Origin: UBA1435 sp041663285
Lineage (GTDB): Bacteria > Patescibacteriota > Microgenomatia > UBA12405
Reading direction: 5' to 3'
Assembly: GCA_041663285.1 (NCBI GenBank)
Contig: JBAZSP010000003.1
Location: forward strand, 1 to 58,655
DNA: 58,655 bases
Part shown: positions 49,971-58,582 of the stretch, piece by piece
Layout of the letters: each line of letters opens with the position of its first letter
Numbering within the stretch: the first letter of the stretch is position 1
Made by a program: the position numbers and the translations under genes
Notes under the pieces: model-generated
Seen by the model: the letters and a program-made list of their open reading frames with translations, nothing else
The model's database searches: none
What the model was told of the DNA's origin: nothing

Positions 49971-50284
49971 TCAACCCAGGGCTTTTTGCATCCCGGCTCT
50001 CTCTCGCTCCTCCCCATTACTATGAACCTATTTTTCTTTCCTCAAGCCCATCCGGTCTACTTAGTGGGGGATTAACCGTTTTTCTTTTAGCTTTCTTCAT
50101 CTTCTTTTTTCTTAAATCTACCGTCATCTTTGCCACTTTCGTTATTAACATTTTTACCCGCCGCCAACCCCCCAGGCCTTTATGGTCCCGATTTTCCCGT
50201 CAAGTGGCTTATCTTTTGGCGGCTATTTTGCTTTTGGTTATGAAAAAAATTGTCGATTATGTTTTTCTCTACCCTTTGCCATAG
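49967..50284 (+). CDS. small membrane protein between transketolase halves
   Basis: A 105-aa protein with two helices (about 33-55 and 80-100) separated by a basic loop with TRRQPPRPLWSRF. It overlaps the first transketolase gene by ATGA, so it is coupled to it, but the second half follows after 43 nt with its own leaderless promoter. No family recognised. It might anchor the enzyme or be an unrelated passenger. Confidence 0.5.
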   Translation: MINPGLFASRLSLAPPHYYEPIFLSSSPSGLLSGGLTVFLLAFFIFFFLKSTVIFATFVINIFTRRQPPRPLWSRFSRQVAYLLAAILLLVMKKIVDYVFLYPLP

Positions 50285-50315
50285 ATTCAGTTTGCTATTA
50301 CCCCTCTGATTCGAT

Positions 50316-50321
50316 TATTAT
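50316..50321 (+). promoter_or_regulatory. -10 box before second transketolase subunit
   Basis: TATTAT, 6 nt, GTG 50328. Suggests an internal leaderless promoter in the sugar operon. Confidence 0.45.
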
Positions 50322-50327
50322 TAATCA

Positions 50328-51275
50328 GTGAATCACTCGCCCTCACCCATTTCCATCCGCCAGGCCTTTGGCAATGCTATCCTAAAATTAGCCAAGACCG
50401 ACAAGCATCTTTATGTGGTCGATGCCGATCTAAAATCATCTTTATTTTTAAACAAGTTTGCCAAAAAATACCCCCGACGCTTTATCGAGTGTGGTGTGGC
50501 CGAATCAAACGCCGCCGGAGTTGCCGCTGGCTTGGCTAAATCAGGTAAAACTGTTTTTCTAACCTCTTTCGCTTGCTTTTCGCCGGCCATTAACTGGGCA
50601 GTTATCAAACAATCTATTTGTTACAACCATGCTAATGTAAAAATTATTGGCTCTCACGCCGGGCTTATGAGCGCCGATTTGGGTGCTACTCATCAAATGC
50701 TTGAAGATGTTGCCCTGATGCGGGCTCTTCCCAACATGCAAGTCTTTGCCCCTCTCGATGCCGTTGAAACGGAAAAAATTATCACTGTCGCCGCCCGAAG
50801 CCCTCTGCCTTGCTACGTCCGGCTAGTCCGTCCGGCTACCCAAACTATATGTGATCCCAAATTGCCTTTTACCATCGGCAAGTCCCACCTTCTTACTACC
50901 GGTAAAGATGTCACTGTCGTCGGTTACGGGCCGGTACTTCTTAACACCCTCGAGGTTAAAGGTTTTAAGCTGGAAATTATCAATTGCTCTTCCGTCAAGC
51001 CTCTCGATAGTGAAACAATCATTAAAAGTGTCAAAAAAACCGGCCGCCTTCTTTGTCTTGAAGATCATCAAAAAAATGGCGGCTTAGGCGAAGCCGTCGC
51101 CTCCCTTCTTTTATCTTCATCTATAAATTGCCGTTTTGCCCACCTGGCGGTTGACAATCGTTTCGGCCGATCAGCCCAAAACTACCATGAGCTTTATGAG
51201 CATTATCATCTTGATTTATCTTCAATAAACTTTGCCCTTCATCAATTAATGGAATCTTCCCATGCCAGATCTTAG
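50328..51275 (+). CDS. transketolase, C-terminal (pyrimidine-binding) subunit
   Basis: A 315-aa subunit. The catalytic Glu that protonates TPP is in IECGVAESNAAG, and YVVDADLKSS, TSFACFSPA, GATHQMLED, VRLVRPA and the C-terminal LCLEDHQKNGGLGEA are in the order of the Transketolase_pyr and C domains. Start GTG 50328 lies 6 nt behind a -10 box. The end overlaps the aldolase gene by 14 nt. Confidence 0.93.
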   Translation: MNHSPSPISIRQAFGNAILKLAKTDKHLYVVDADLKSSLFLNKFAKKYPRRFIECGVAESNAAGVAAGLAKSGKTVFLTSFACFSPAINWAVIKQSICYNHANVKIIGSHAGLMSADLGATHQMLEDVALMRALPNMQVFAPLDAVETEKIITVAARSPLPCYVRLVRPATQTICDPKLPFTIGKSHLLTTGKDVTVVGYGPVLLNTLEVKGFKLEIINCSSVKPLDSETIIKSVKKTGRLLCLEDHQKNGGLGEAVASLLLSSSINCRFAHLAVDNRFGRSAQNYHELYEHYHLDLSSINFALHQLMESSHARS

Positions 51276-52095
51276 AAGCACTCTAACCAACTACCAGGCC
51301 GAGGGAAAATCTCTACCCGCCTTTAATATTGATACCTTTGAAATATATCAGGCCGTTGAAGAAGCGGTCAGATCCACCGGTTTACCCTGTATTGTCCAGC
51401 TTTCGCCGGGTGAAGACAAGTTCATCCAAGCCGAAAGACTTATGTTACTCGCCAAAAAGGCCCGGCTAGAAGGTCTGCCTATTTATCTTAATATGGATCA
51501 TGGGAAAGATTTAGCCCGACTGGAAAAGTTGGTCCGCTTGGGTTTTGACATGGTCCATTTTGATGGCTCGCCGCTGGACTACTCTACCAATCAAGCCATG
51601 TCACAACTTTTTATTAGCCGGATCCATCAGATTAACCCCCTGGCATTGGTTGAGGCCGAATTCAACCAAATCCAGCCGGTTTCCCAAAACTCCAACTTAC
51701 TTCTAACCGACCCTATTCAGGCAAAAGAATTTGTTTCCAGAACCGGAGCCGATCTTTTGGCTGTTTCTGTCGGCAACCGCCACGGTGTCCCTACCGCTGG
51801 CTCCGAATCAATCAACCTCCCTCTTTTGTCCGAAATCCGCCAGTGCCTGCCGACTACCTTGCTTACTCTTCATGGCGGGTCGGGAATTGATTCTGCCCAA
51901 ATCTCCCAAGCCGTAAAGTCCGGAATAGTCAAAATTAATATCAATACTGATTTAAGGCTTAAATTCAAACATTCCTTGGCCAACGCCTTGTCGGCCTATA
52001 GCTCCGAAAAAATTTATGACTACTTCCAGCCGGTCGTAGCCGATCTTAAGCAATTGATTATTACCAAACTTCTTTTTTTCTCTTCATCTTATTAA
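51262..52095 (+). CDS. class II fructose-bisphosphate aldolase family protein
   Basis: A 277-aa TIM-barrel enzyme. Zn/catalytic residues are recognisable: D79-H80 in LNMDHGKD, D101 in HFDGSPL, E in LVEAEFN, H in NRHGVP and LHGGSGID followed by KININTDLR. It splits a ketose 1,6-bisphosphate into glyceraldehyde 3-phosphate and dihydroxyacetone phosphate; which epimer (fructose, tagatose, another) is not certain. Shorter than classic Fba (about 350). It overlaps the transketolase subunit gene and is followed 1 nt later by a PfkB kinase. Confidence 0.9.
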   Translation: MPDLRSTLTNYQAEGKSLPAFNIDTFEIYQAVEEAVRSTGLPCIVQLSPGEDKFIQAERLMLLAKKARLEGLPIYLNMDHGKDLARLEKLVRLGFDMVHFDGSPLDYSTNQAMSQLFISRIHQINPLALVEAEFNQIQPVSQNSNLLLTDPIQAKEFVSRTGADLLAVSVGNRHGVPTAGSESINLPLLSEIRQCLPTTLLTLHGGSGIDSAQISQAVKSGIVKININTDLRLKFKHSLANALSAYSSEKIYDYFQPVVADLKQLIITKLLFFSSSY

Positions 52096-52096
52096 T

Positions 52097-53011
52097 ATGT
52101 ACGATGTAATTTCTTTTGGTGCCGCCACTGTTGACGTTATTGTTAAATCTGAAGCTTTCATTCAAAAAGAAAATTTTCTTTCGCTTCCCTGTTCTTCCAA
52201 AAATGAAGTATCACAAGGCTTGATTTGCTCGGGTGGGGGAGCCACCAACTCATCTGTTACCTTCAGCCGTCAGGGGTTAACTTCGGCTTGCGTATCCCTG
52301 GTCGGCTCTGATTTATTGGCCAACTACATTACCGCCGATCTGGCCAAGGAACACGTTACTAATTTGTTAGCCACCGATACCAACCCCACCGATTATTCAG
52401 TTATTTTAGTTGGGGCTGATGGTGGCCGATCCATTTTGACCAATCGGGGTAAAAGCCGATTAGAAGAAGATCACCTTAAATGGGAAGACTATCGTCGGGC
52501 TTCTTGGTTCTATGTCACCTCGCTCGAGGGTAATATGGATTTATTGGAAAAGCTTATTGGCTTTGCCGTCGAATCCAACATTAAAGTATCCCTTAATCCC
52601 GGCAGCCGTGAACTTCAAAAACTTAGCCAACTTCGTCCACTTTTTAAATACGTCGACTTTCTCCAATTTAATCAAACCGAATCCCAGGTTGCTACCGGCT
52701 GTCAGGTTAACACTGATCGGTTCTGGTCAACCCTTGAAAATTTTGGTACCTCGATGGTGGCGGTAACCGATGGCCGAAACGGTGCCTATATTCTCCATTC
52801 CGGCCAAAAATATTACTCACCAATTAAAAACACCACCCCCGTTGAAGAAACCGGGGCCGGTGACGCTTTTGGTTCGGCTTTTGTATCTGGCCTAATCCAC
52901 GGCCTTCCGCCTCAAGACGCCTTGTACTGGGGAATTAAAAATTCTGCTTCGGTCGTTTCTTTTATGGGCGCAAAAGCCGGTATCCTTACTTTCGATCAGA
53001 TTTCAAAATAG
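52097..53011 (+). CDS. PfkB-family carbohydrate kinase
   Basis: A 304-aa kinase. The GG pocket (SGGGATNSSVTF, about 46-57) and the anion-hole/catalytic ETGAGDAFGSAFV (about 252-264, catalytic Asp in GAGDAF) mark a ribokinase-type enzyme. Next to an aldolase it could phosphorylate fructose 6-phosphate or another ketose 1-phosphate/6-phosphate to the bisphosphate. It is the last gene of the four- or five-gene sugar operon. Confidence 0.9.
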   Translation: MYDVISFGAATVDVIVKSEAFIQKENFLSLPCSSKNEVSQGLICSGGGATNSSVTFSRQGLTSACVSLVGSDLLANYITADLAKEHVTNLLATDTNPTDYSVILVGADGGRSILTNRGKSRLEEDHLKWEDYRRASWFYVTSLEGNMDLLEKLIGFAVESNIKVSLNPGSRELQKLSQLRPLFKYVDFLQFNQTESQVATGCQVNTDRFWSTLENFGTSMVAVTDGRNGAYILHSGQKYYSPIKNTTPVEETGAGDAFGSAFVSGLIHGLPPQDALYWGIKNSASVVSFMGAKAGILTFDQISK

Positions 53012-53084
53012 TTTCACATTCAACTTATTTCGGATATTCTGAATAAAGTTTGTAATTTGTCCTTAGATAATTAATAATTAACCT

Positions 53085-53735
53085 GTGCTTCCTAAGCCCG
53101 AAAAAAACAAAAAATCCCTTTCTTCTAAACAACTGGATCTGGTTGATTCTATTTCTCACGCTGACAAAGTTAGGCACAAACGGCATATTATCCTTATCAT
53201 CCTGCTTTTATCGGTAGGCCTAAGTACCGGCTTTTGGATTTATCGATGGTTCCAGAGCTCTGCTTCCCGCCGTCCCTTTTTCTCTTTTGCTCTGCCCCGG
53301 ATTAAAACCAGTCCTCTTTTTGGCGGCTCTTCTTTGCTGGAAAAAAACATCACTACTTTTTTAGCTGATGATTCCAATTATTGGTCCATCCATGTACTTT
53401 GGCCGCTTAATTCCCCCAACAATGTGGTTTACTCACGCAACTTTGAAAACCTTTTTAGCTCTGTCAGCCTGGCTGATCTTACCAGCCAGCTATTAGCCCA
53501 AGCCCCGTCGCTTAACAGTTCACTTCTAGCTTCCTTACCCCAGGGATTACCCGTAAAGGAATCAATCACTTCGGTTTCGGGATCTTACTATCAGCATGCC
53601 GCCATTATTTCTCTGCCCGAAGAACAGCTTTTTATTGCTGTCAAAGTGTCTGGAACCGATGGTCTACCGAAGTCTATAGCCAAGCTTCCAGAGCTTTTTA
53701 CCCTTATCTATTGGTCGCTTGTTCCTCAAAACTAA
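53085..53735 (+). CDS. hypothetical single-pass membrane protein, 216 aa
   Basis: Starts GTG 53085. A basic cytosolic stretch (KPEKNKKSLSSKQL), one helix (about 36-54), then an extracytoplasmic domain of about 150 residues rich in Ser/Leu with SLLASLPQGLPV. TAATAA lies 7 nt before the start. It ends 4 nt inside the convergent PBP gene. No family recognised. Confidence 0.5.
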   Translation: MLPKPEKNKKSLSSKQLDLVDSISHADKVRHKRHIILIILLLSVGLSTGFWIYRWFQSSASRRPFFSFALPRIKTSPLFGGSSLLEKNITTFLADDSNYWSIHVLWPLNSPNNVVYSRNFENLFSSVSLADLTSQLLAQAPSLNSSLLASLPQGLPVKESITSVSGSYYQHAAIISLPEEQLFIAVKVSGTDGLPKSIAKLPELFTLIYWSLVPQN

Positions 53736-55834
53736 TTTATAGTTGTCGTCGGAGTAGGGGAAGGCACGCATTCAATACTTTTTTCTGAACCCTTAATTAA
53801 GTATTCCTCCCTATCTCCGCAAACCTTAAACTTGCCTACGTTATCAGGTATCTCCCATGATTCATTGGGTTTTTCCGTCAATACCTGTTTCATCAATCTT
53901 TGCCATATTGGTGTTGCCCCGCTTACTCCCGAAGCCACCCAGCTCATTGGAGTACTGTCATTGTTGCCCACCCAGGCCGCCACTAAGAATGATGGTGTCC
54001 AGCCAATGCACCAATTATCTTTTAAATTGTTAGTCGTTCCGGTCTTAACTGCTACAGTTTTATTGTCAATCTTTAGTCTTGAATTAGCTCCGAATATCGG
54101 CATTCTGGCATTATTATCCGACAACATTGAATTAATCAAATAAGCCCTGCCCGGATCAATCACTTGCTTTTCAAAGATATTTTTCCTGGATATAGTTTCC
54201 CCCAAGTAATTATCTATTCGGACAATCGGGTCAATCTCTACTTTACCGCCCAGATTGGCGAAAATAGAATATGCTTGGGCCAGCTCAGTCATTTTGACTT
54301 CTCCTCCTCCTAAGGCCAAGGACAATCCGAACCTCGACCTGTCTTTCCAGGTCGTAATCCCCATTTTTTCTCCCATATCGATCATATTTTCTACTCCATT
54401 TTGGGCCAACAACTTAACCGAAGGAATATTAAGCGATGAGGCCAGAGCTACCTTTAACGGTACCTTGCCCATATATTTGCCGTTGTAGTTTTGGGGAACA
54501 TAGGGCTTTTGCCCCACTATCTCATACTTAACCGGGCTATCTTCAAGAATTGTTAGGGGAGTTGCCCCCCTTTCTATCGCCAAAAGGTAGTTTATGGGTT
54601 TAATCGCCGAGCCGGGTTGCCGCAAAGCCGTAGTTACGTTATATTTTCCGTCGATATCCAAAGCGTTATAGTCCTTCGACCCCACCATTGCCAAAATATC
54701 TCCATTATTTACATCAATAATCAGAGCCGCCCCATTACTGATCCTTAGGTTCCTGACTTTATGGATTTCTTCAGCCACAATATTTTCTGCCCAGTTTTGA
54801 ATCTCGCTATCTATACTCGTCCAAATTGATAATCCTTGTCTGCCGACTTGGACGAACCCCTTTTTTTGTTCCAGCCAGTCTTTAACAAAAAAGACAAAAT
54901 GAGGAGCCCAAATTTTTGGGACGTATTGTTTTAGCTCTAAATTTTCCGACATCGTTGCTTCCGCTAAAGCCGGACTTATATAACCTGCTTTAGCCATTTC
55001 TTCCAAAACATGTTTTTGCCGATAAAAAGCAAAGTCCGGATTATCGCCAAAAGGTGAGTAGGATGATGGTGCTGCCGGTAAGCCGGCTAAAAAAGCGGCT
55101 TCTTTTAAATTCACCTCCCACACGTTTTTCCCGAAATATTTCCACGATGCTTCCTGAACCCCGTAGGCTTCTCCGCCGTATGGTACTTCGTTAAAATATC
55201 TTTCCAGGATTTCCTTTTTGGACATTTTTGTTTCCAGGATTATCGCCAAAATTGCCTCTCGGATTTTTCTTTTTAAGGATTGTTCTCCGCCAAAGAAAAT
55301 ATTTTTTATTAATTGCTGGGTAATTGTTGAGCCGCCGCGGACCTTTTCTTCCTTATCTTTTGAAAAATTGTAAATAATTGCCTTTGCAATTCCTTTAAAC
55401 GACAATCCGTGATGATTATAAAAATCCTTATCCTCGATCGCGATTGTTGCCCATATCAAATCCTGTGGAATTTTGTCCAAGGGTATCCAGGTTCGGTTTT
55501 CCGACTCGTAAAACTTATAAAGTAATCGGCCGTTGCGGTCATATATCTTGGACGATAAATTGGGTGGAGTATATATTTGATTAATATTTGGCATCCCGTT
55601 GATCACTTCTCGATACATCCAGGCCAGGCCGCTGGTTAAACCGATTACTGTCAAGGTTAGAACCAAATACCCCCACCTCATTTTCACCAATTTTTTAGAC
55701 TGCAGAACTGTGGGTTTTTGCTTTTTGGTACTTTCTTTTTTTCTCAACCTTGCTAGTTTACTTAATTTACTTTCAACTATCATCCCTGCTCTAAAAATCG
55801 GCCTACCAATTTTAATTAACGTCTTTTTTATCAC
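53732..55834 (-). CDS. class A penicillin-binding protein (copy B)
   Basis: A 700-aa bifunctional peptidoglycan synthase. Helix near 50-70; GT51 domain with the catalytic Glu in IEDKDFYNHHG and GGSTITQQLIKN; transpeptidase domain with SxxK S-A-I-K (RQPGSAIKP), SxN (ASSLNIPS) and KTGT (VKTGTTNN). No PASTA or OB domain. It polymerises lipid II glycan strands and cross-links them. It starts 3 nt behind the other PBP gene at GTG 55834, so both are one transcript. Its C-terminus ends in a Pro/Thr-rich tail. Confidence 0.95.
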   Translation of the reverse strand: MIKKTLIKIGRPIFRAGMIVESKLSKLARLRKKESTKKQKPTVLQSKKLVKMRWGYLVLTLTVIGLTSGLAWMYREVINGMPNINQIYTPPNLSSKIYDRNGRLLYKFYESENRTWIPLDKIPQDLIWATIAIEDKDFYNHHGLSFKGIAKAIIYNFSKDKEEKVRGGSTITQQLIKNIFFGGEQSLKRKIREAILAIILETKMSKKEILERYFNEVPYGGEAYGVQEASWKYFGKNVWEVNLKEAAFLAGLPAAPSSYSPFGDNPDFAFYRQKHVLEEMAKAGYISPALAEATMSENLELKQYVPKIWAPHFVFFVKDWLEQKKGFVQVGRQGLSIWTSIDSEIQNWAENIVAEEIHKVRNLRISNGAALIIDVNNGDILAMVGSKDYNALDIDGKYNVTTALRQPGSAIKPINYLLAIERGATPLTILEDSPVKYEIVGQKPYVPQNYNGKYMGKVPLKVALASSLNIPSVKLLAQNGVENMIDMGEKMGITTWKDRSRFGLSLALGGGEVKMTELAQAYSIFANLGGKVEIDPIVRIDNYLGETISRKNIFEKQVIDPGRAYLINSMLSDNNARMPIFGANSRLKIDNKTVAVKTGTTNNLKDNWCIGWTPSFLVAAWVGNNDSTPMSWVASGVSGATPIWQRLMKQVLTEKPNESWEIPDNVGKFKVCGDREEYLIKGSEKSIECVPSPTPTTTIN

Positions 55835-55836
55835 GT

Positions 55837-57993
55837 TTATTGGTTTATAACCGTAACCTTTTTTTCTTCGCTAACGGCTATACAGTCCAGACAAACCGTT
55901 TCTCCGGTTACATCCGTTACCACCATATGTTCCTGCCATTTAACATTCGGCTTTTCTTCTCCTTCGGTTACAATTTGGCTGGTGTCTTTGTCAATCAAGA
56001 CACTCCTTTTTAGGGCGGCCTTTCTGTCTGGCACAAACTTTTTATTAAAATATTCATAATGACTGTCACACCCTTCGTCCGGTACTAATTGGCCGGTGTT
56101 GTTGCACACATACATGCCCACAATGTTTTGGGGCATAGTTGGTTTTTTTACCGGCTTGCCCTTTAAAATTTCGGTCATAATTTTATTCCATATCGGTGCT
56201 GCCCCGGTAGTCCCCGAAACCAGTCCGCCCATCCGGGAATTATCATTGTTCCCCACCCAAACCGTCGCTACCACCTCGCTATTGTACCCAATTGTCCAGT
56301 TATCTCTCATGTCATTTGTGGTTCCGGTTTTAACGGCGACTTCGGGATGGTCTTTGATGTTAAGCATTGATCCCCGCCCAAACACCATCCCTCGGGCTCC
56401 ATCATCCGACAAAATATTCTGAATAAGATATGCGGTCTCCCTCGACAGCACTCTGTCTCCGGGAATATTTTTATATTCTTCCAAAATCTCGTTCTTTTTA
56501 TCTCTCACCTCTAAAATCGGTGTCAAATCCTGGACTACCCCCATGTTGGCCAATGTCCCGAAGGCTTTTGTCATCTCCAGCATCGTCACCTCTCCTCCGC
56601 CCAAAGTTAACGATAGTCCGTAGTCTTTTGGATCCTTAAACGAGCTTATCCCCATTGCACTGGCAGAGGCGATAAATGTTTCCACCGTATTGAGTTTAAG
56701 CATTTTCACTGCCGCAATATTTAAAGAATTTCCCAGCGAATTTCTTAATGTTTGCACCCCATAATACCGGTTACCATAGTTAGTTGGACAATATAGTTTA
56801 ATGCCTTTAAAACAGGTGGGGTTATCGTAAAAAATCGAAGACGGAGTTACTTTTCCCAGCTCCAGCCCAATAGCGTAATTAATTGGTTTTATTGATGATC
56901 CCGGCTGCCGGTTGGCAGTAACCACGTTATAATTTCCCTCAATCTCATTAGAAAAATAATCTTTGGATCCTACCATTGCTAGGATTTGTCCGCTTTTTGG
57001 CTGCGTTACCAGTACTGCCCCATTACTTACCTTGTACTTTTCCAGCTTAGCCGTTTCCGACGCCACCGTCTTTTCCGCCAGTTCCTGTATCTGCCAATCC
57101 AAAGTGGTTTTAATTTTTAACCCGCCTTCATTTAGCTTCTGTAGTCCGTACTTGTCAATCAATATCTCTTTGGTATAAAAAACAAAATGCGGGGCTAATA
57201 TCCCGCTCTTATTTAAATAATAATTTAGTTTCTCCTCTTCCGCCGCCAGTTTTTCTTCTTCGGATATCATTCCCAATTCCCTCATCCGGGCCAGCACCAT
57301 TTTTTGCCGGTTCTTAGCCGCTTCCGGATGACCAAATGGGGAATACTTGGATGGTGACCCCGGCAAGCCGGTAATTAAAGCGGTTTCCGCCAGCGTTAAG
57401 TCTTTGCAACTTTTATTAAATATCCCCTGAGCCGCCGCCTCGATTCCGTACATCGTCCCGCCATAAGGCGTTTGGTTAAGATACATCTCCAATATTTGAT
57501 CCTTCGAATACATAAGTTCTGTCACCACGGTCAATATTGCCTCCTTAATTTTCCGGCTTACTGTTCTCTCTTGGGTTAGCAAAGCGTTTTTTACTAGTTG
57601 CTGGGTAATGGTGGAACCTCCCTGAAGCCTTCTCTCTACCACCGTTCGGTAAAGGCCGCGCAAAATTCCCTTAATATCGAAACCAAAATGGTAATAAAAA
57701 TTAGCGTCCTCTATCGCCAAAGTCGCCTTTTTTATTTTGTCCGGGACTTCATTTAAAGCTACCGGGATCCGCCTTTTATCGGAATAAAATTCGTACAGCA
57801 ATACCTGATTGCGGTCATACATCTTTGACGACTCCGGAAAATTATCTTCGGCTAATTTTTTCGGATTGGGCATGTCCTTGAGCAAAAAAAAGCCGCCCCC
57901 GATCACCAATACCACCACCCCTATTACCAATTTCCACCAGCCTCCCGCCCGGCTACTCCTTTTTTTCGTCTTTCTCTTTTCTTTGTTCTTCAT
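55837..57993 (-). CDS. class A penicillin-binding protein (copy A)
   Basis: A 718-aa bifunctional enzyme with a Lys/Arg-rich N-terminus, a helix near 20-38, GT51 motifs IEDANFYYHFG and GGSTITQQLVKN, and transpeptidase motifs S-S-I-K (RQPGSSIKP), GNSLN and VKTGTTND. A C-terminal extra domain of about 100 residues has two Cys pairs (VCNNTG..GC, VCLDC), unlike its neighbour. It overlaps the DUF5667-like gene by 41 nt and is paired in tandem with copy B, indicating an ancient duplication kept on one operon. Confidence 0.95.
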   Translation of the reverse strand: MKNKEKRKTKKRSSRAGGWWKLVIGVVVLVIGGGFFLLKDMPNPKKLAEDNFPESSKMYDRNQVLLYEFYSDKRRIPVALNEVPDKIKKATLAIEDANFYYHFGFDIKGILRGLYRTVVERRLQGGSTITQQLVKNALLTQERTVSRKIKEAILTVVTELMYSKDQILEMYLNQTPYGGTMYGIEAAAQGIFNKSCKDLTLAETALITGLPGSPSKYSPFGHPEAAKNRQKMVLARMRELGMISEEEKLAAEEEKLNYYLNKSGILAPHFVFYTKEILIDKYGLQKLNEGGLKIKTTLDWQIQELAEKTVASETAKLEKYKVSNGAVLVTQPKSGQILAMVGSKDYFSNEIEGNYNVVTANRQPGSSIKPINYAIGLELGKVTPSSIFYDNPTCFKGIKLYCPTNYGNRYYGVQTLRNSLGNSLNIAAVKMLKLNTVETFIASASAMGISSFKDPKDYGLSLTLGGGEVTMLEMTKAFGTLANMGVVQDLTPILEVRDKKNEILEEYKNIPGDRVLSRETAYLIQNILSDDGARGMVFGRGSMLNIKDHPEVAVKTGTTNDMRDNWTIGYNSEVVATVWVGNNDNSRMGGLVSGTTGAAPIWNKIMTEILKGKPVKKPTMPQNIVGMYVCNNTGQLVPDEGCDSHYEYFNKKFVPDRKAALKRSVLIDKDTSQIVTEGEEKPNVKWQEHMVVTDVTGETVCLDCIAVSEEKKVTVINQ

Positions 57994-58570
57994 TCCAGTT
58001 ATCCAATTGGCTTATTAACTCCTCATACTTCTCTTTGTCTTTAGTCTCTCGATAGTCTGTCCCTCCCAATATCATCTTATAAGCATAGCCCGCCTGGTAG
58101 ATCTTACCATTAATATCCCTAGTTTCCTGTTCATTGTTTCCGGCCTTTTCAGCCAGCTCATGACTGTATTTCAATTTTTCTAATGCTTCCTGACCGCAAT
58201 CAAGCGCCATCTCCGTTTTATTTTCAGCCAGCAGCTTTTTTGACTCGGCAATTTTTTTATCGGCCATCAATAAGGCTAAGTTACTTTTCTCCTCCGGCAA
58301 CCTGGCCAAACCCAGCCATAAATTATCCCGGACAGATTTCAGGCTATATAACGGATTATCAGGGGTCATCTCGACTGTCGGAATTTTGTAGCAATACCAC
58401 TCTATTTGGCCTCTACCCAGATCAAGCCCAAATCTTATCGGCGAGACCCTCAGCTTTTCTTGGTCTTCAGCTGCTAATATCTCCCATCCCGCCCTGACTA
58501 GCGACACAAACAGTATAGCTCCGCCAAAAATCAAAATTAAAAAAGTTGTCGCTATCTTGGGAAAACGCAC
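57953..58570 (-). CDS. DUF5667-like membrane-anchored protein
   Basis: A 205-aa protein from GTG 58570. An N-terminal helix (about 6-26) exports the rest; YSLKSVRDNLWLGLARLPEEK (in part) recalls DUF5667, where a YP(L)K...R.R..L.L. pattern is followed by helical repeats; the rest is charged helix ending in EERKEKDEKKE. GTG 58570 is chosen over ATG 58585 because TATAAT (58582-58577) lies between them, 6 nt before the GTG. First gene of the PBP operon, so it may help wall synthesis. Confidence 0.65.
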   Translation of the reverse strand: MRFPKIATTFLILIFGGAILFVSLVRAGWEILAAEDQEKLRVSPIRFGLDLGRGQIEWYCYKIPTVEMTPDNPLYSLKSVRDNLWLGLARLPEEKSNLALLMADKKIAESKKLLAENKTEMALDCGQEALEKLKYSHELAEKAGNNEQETRDINGKIYQAGYAYKMILGGTDYRETKDKEKYEELISQLDNWNEEQRKEKDEKKE

Positions 58571-58576
58571 CCCTGA

Positions 58577-58582
58577 ATTATA
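58577..58582 (-). promoter_or_regulatory. -10 box of the PBP operon
   Basis: TATAAT on the minus strand, followed by TCAGGG and GTG 58570. It shows that the in-frame ATG at 58585 cannot be the start of a transcript from this promoter. Confidence 0.65.
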
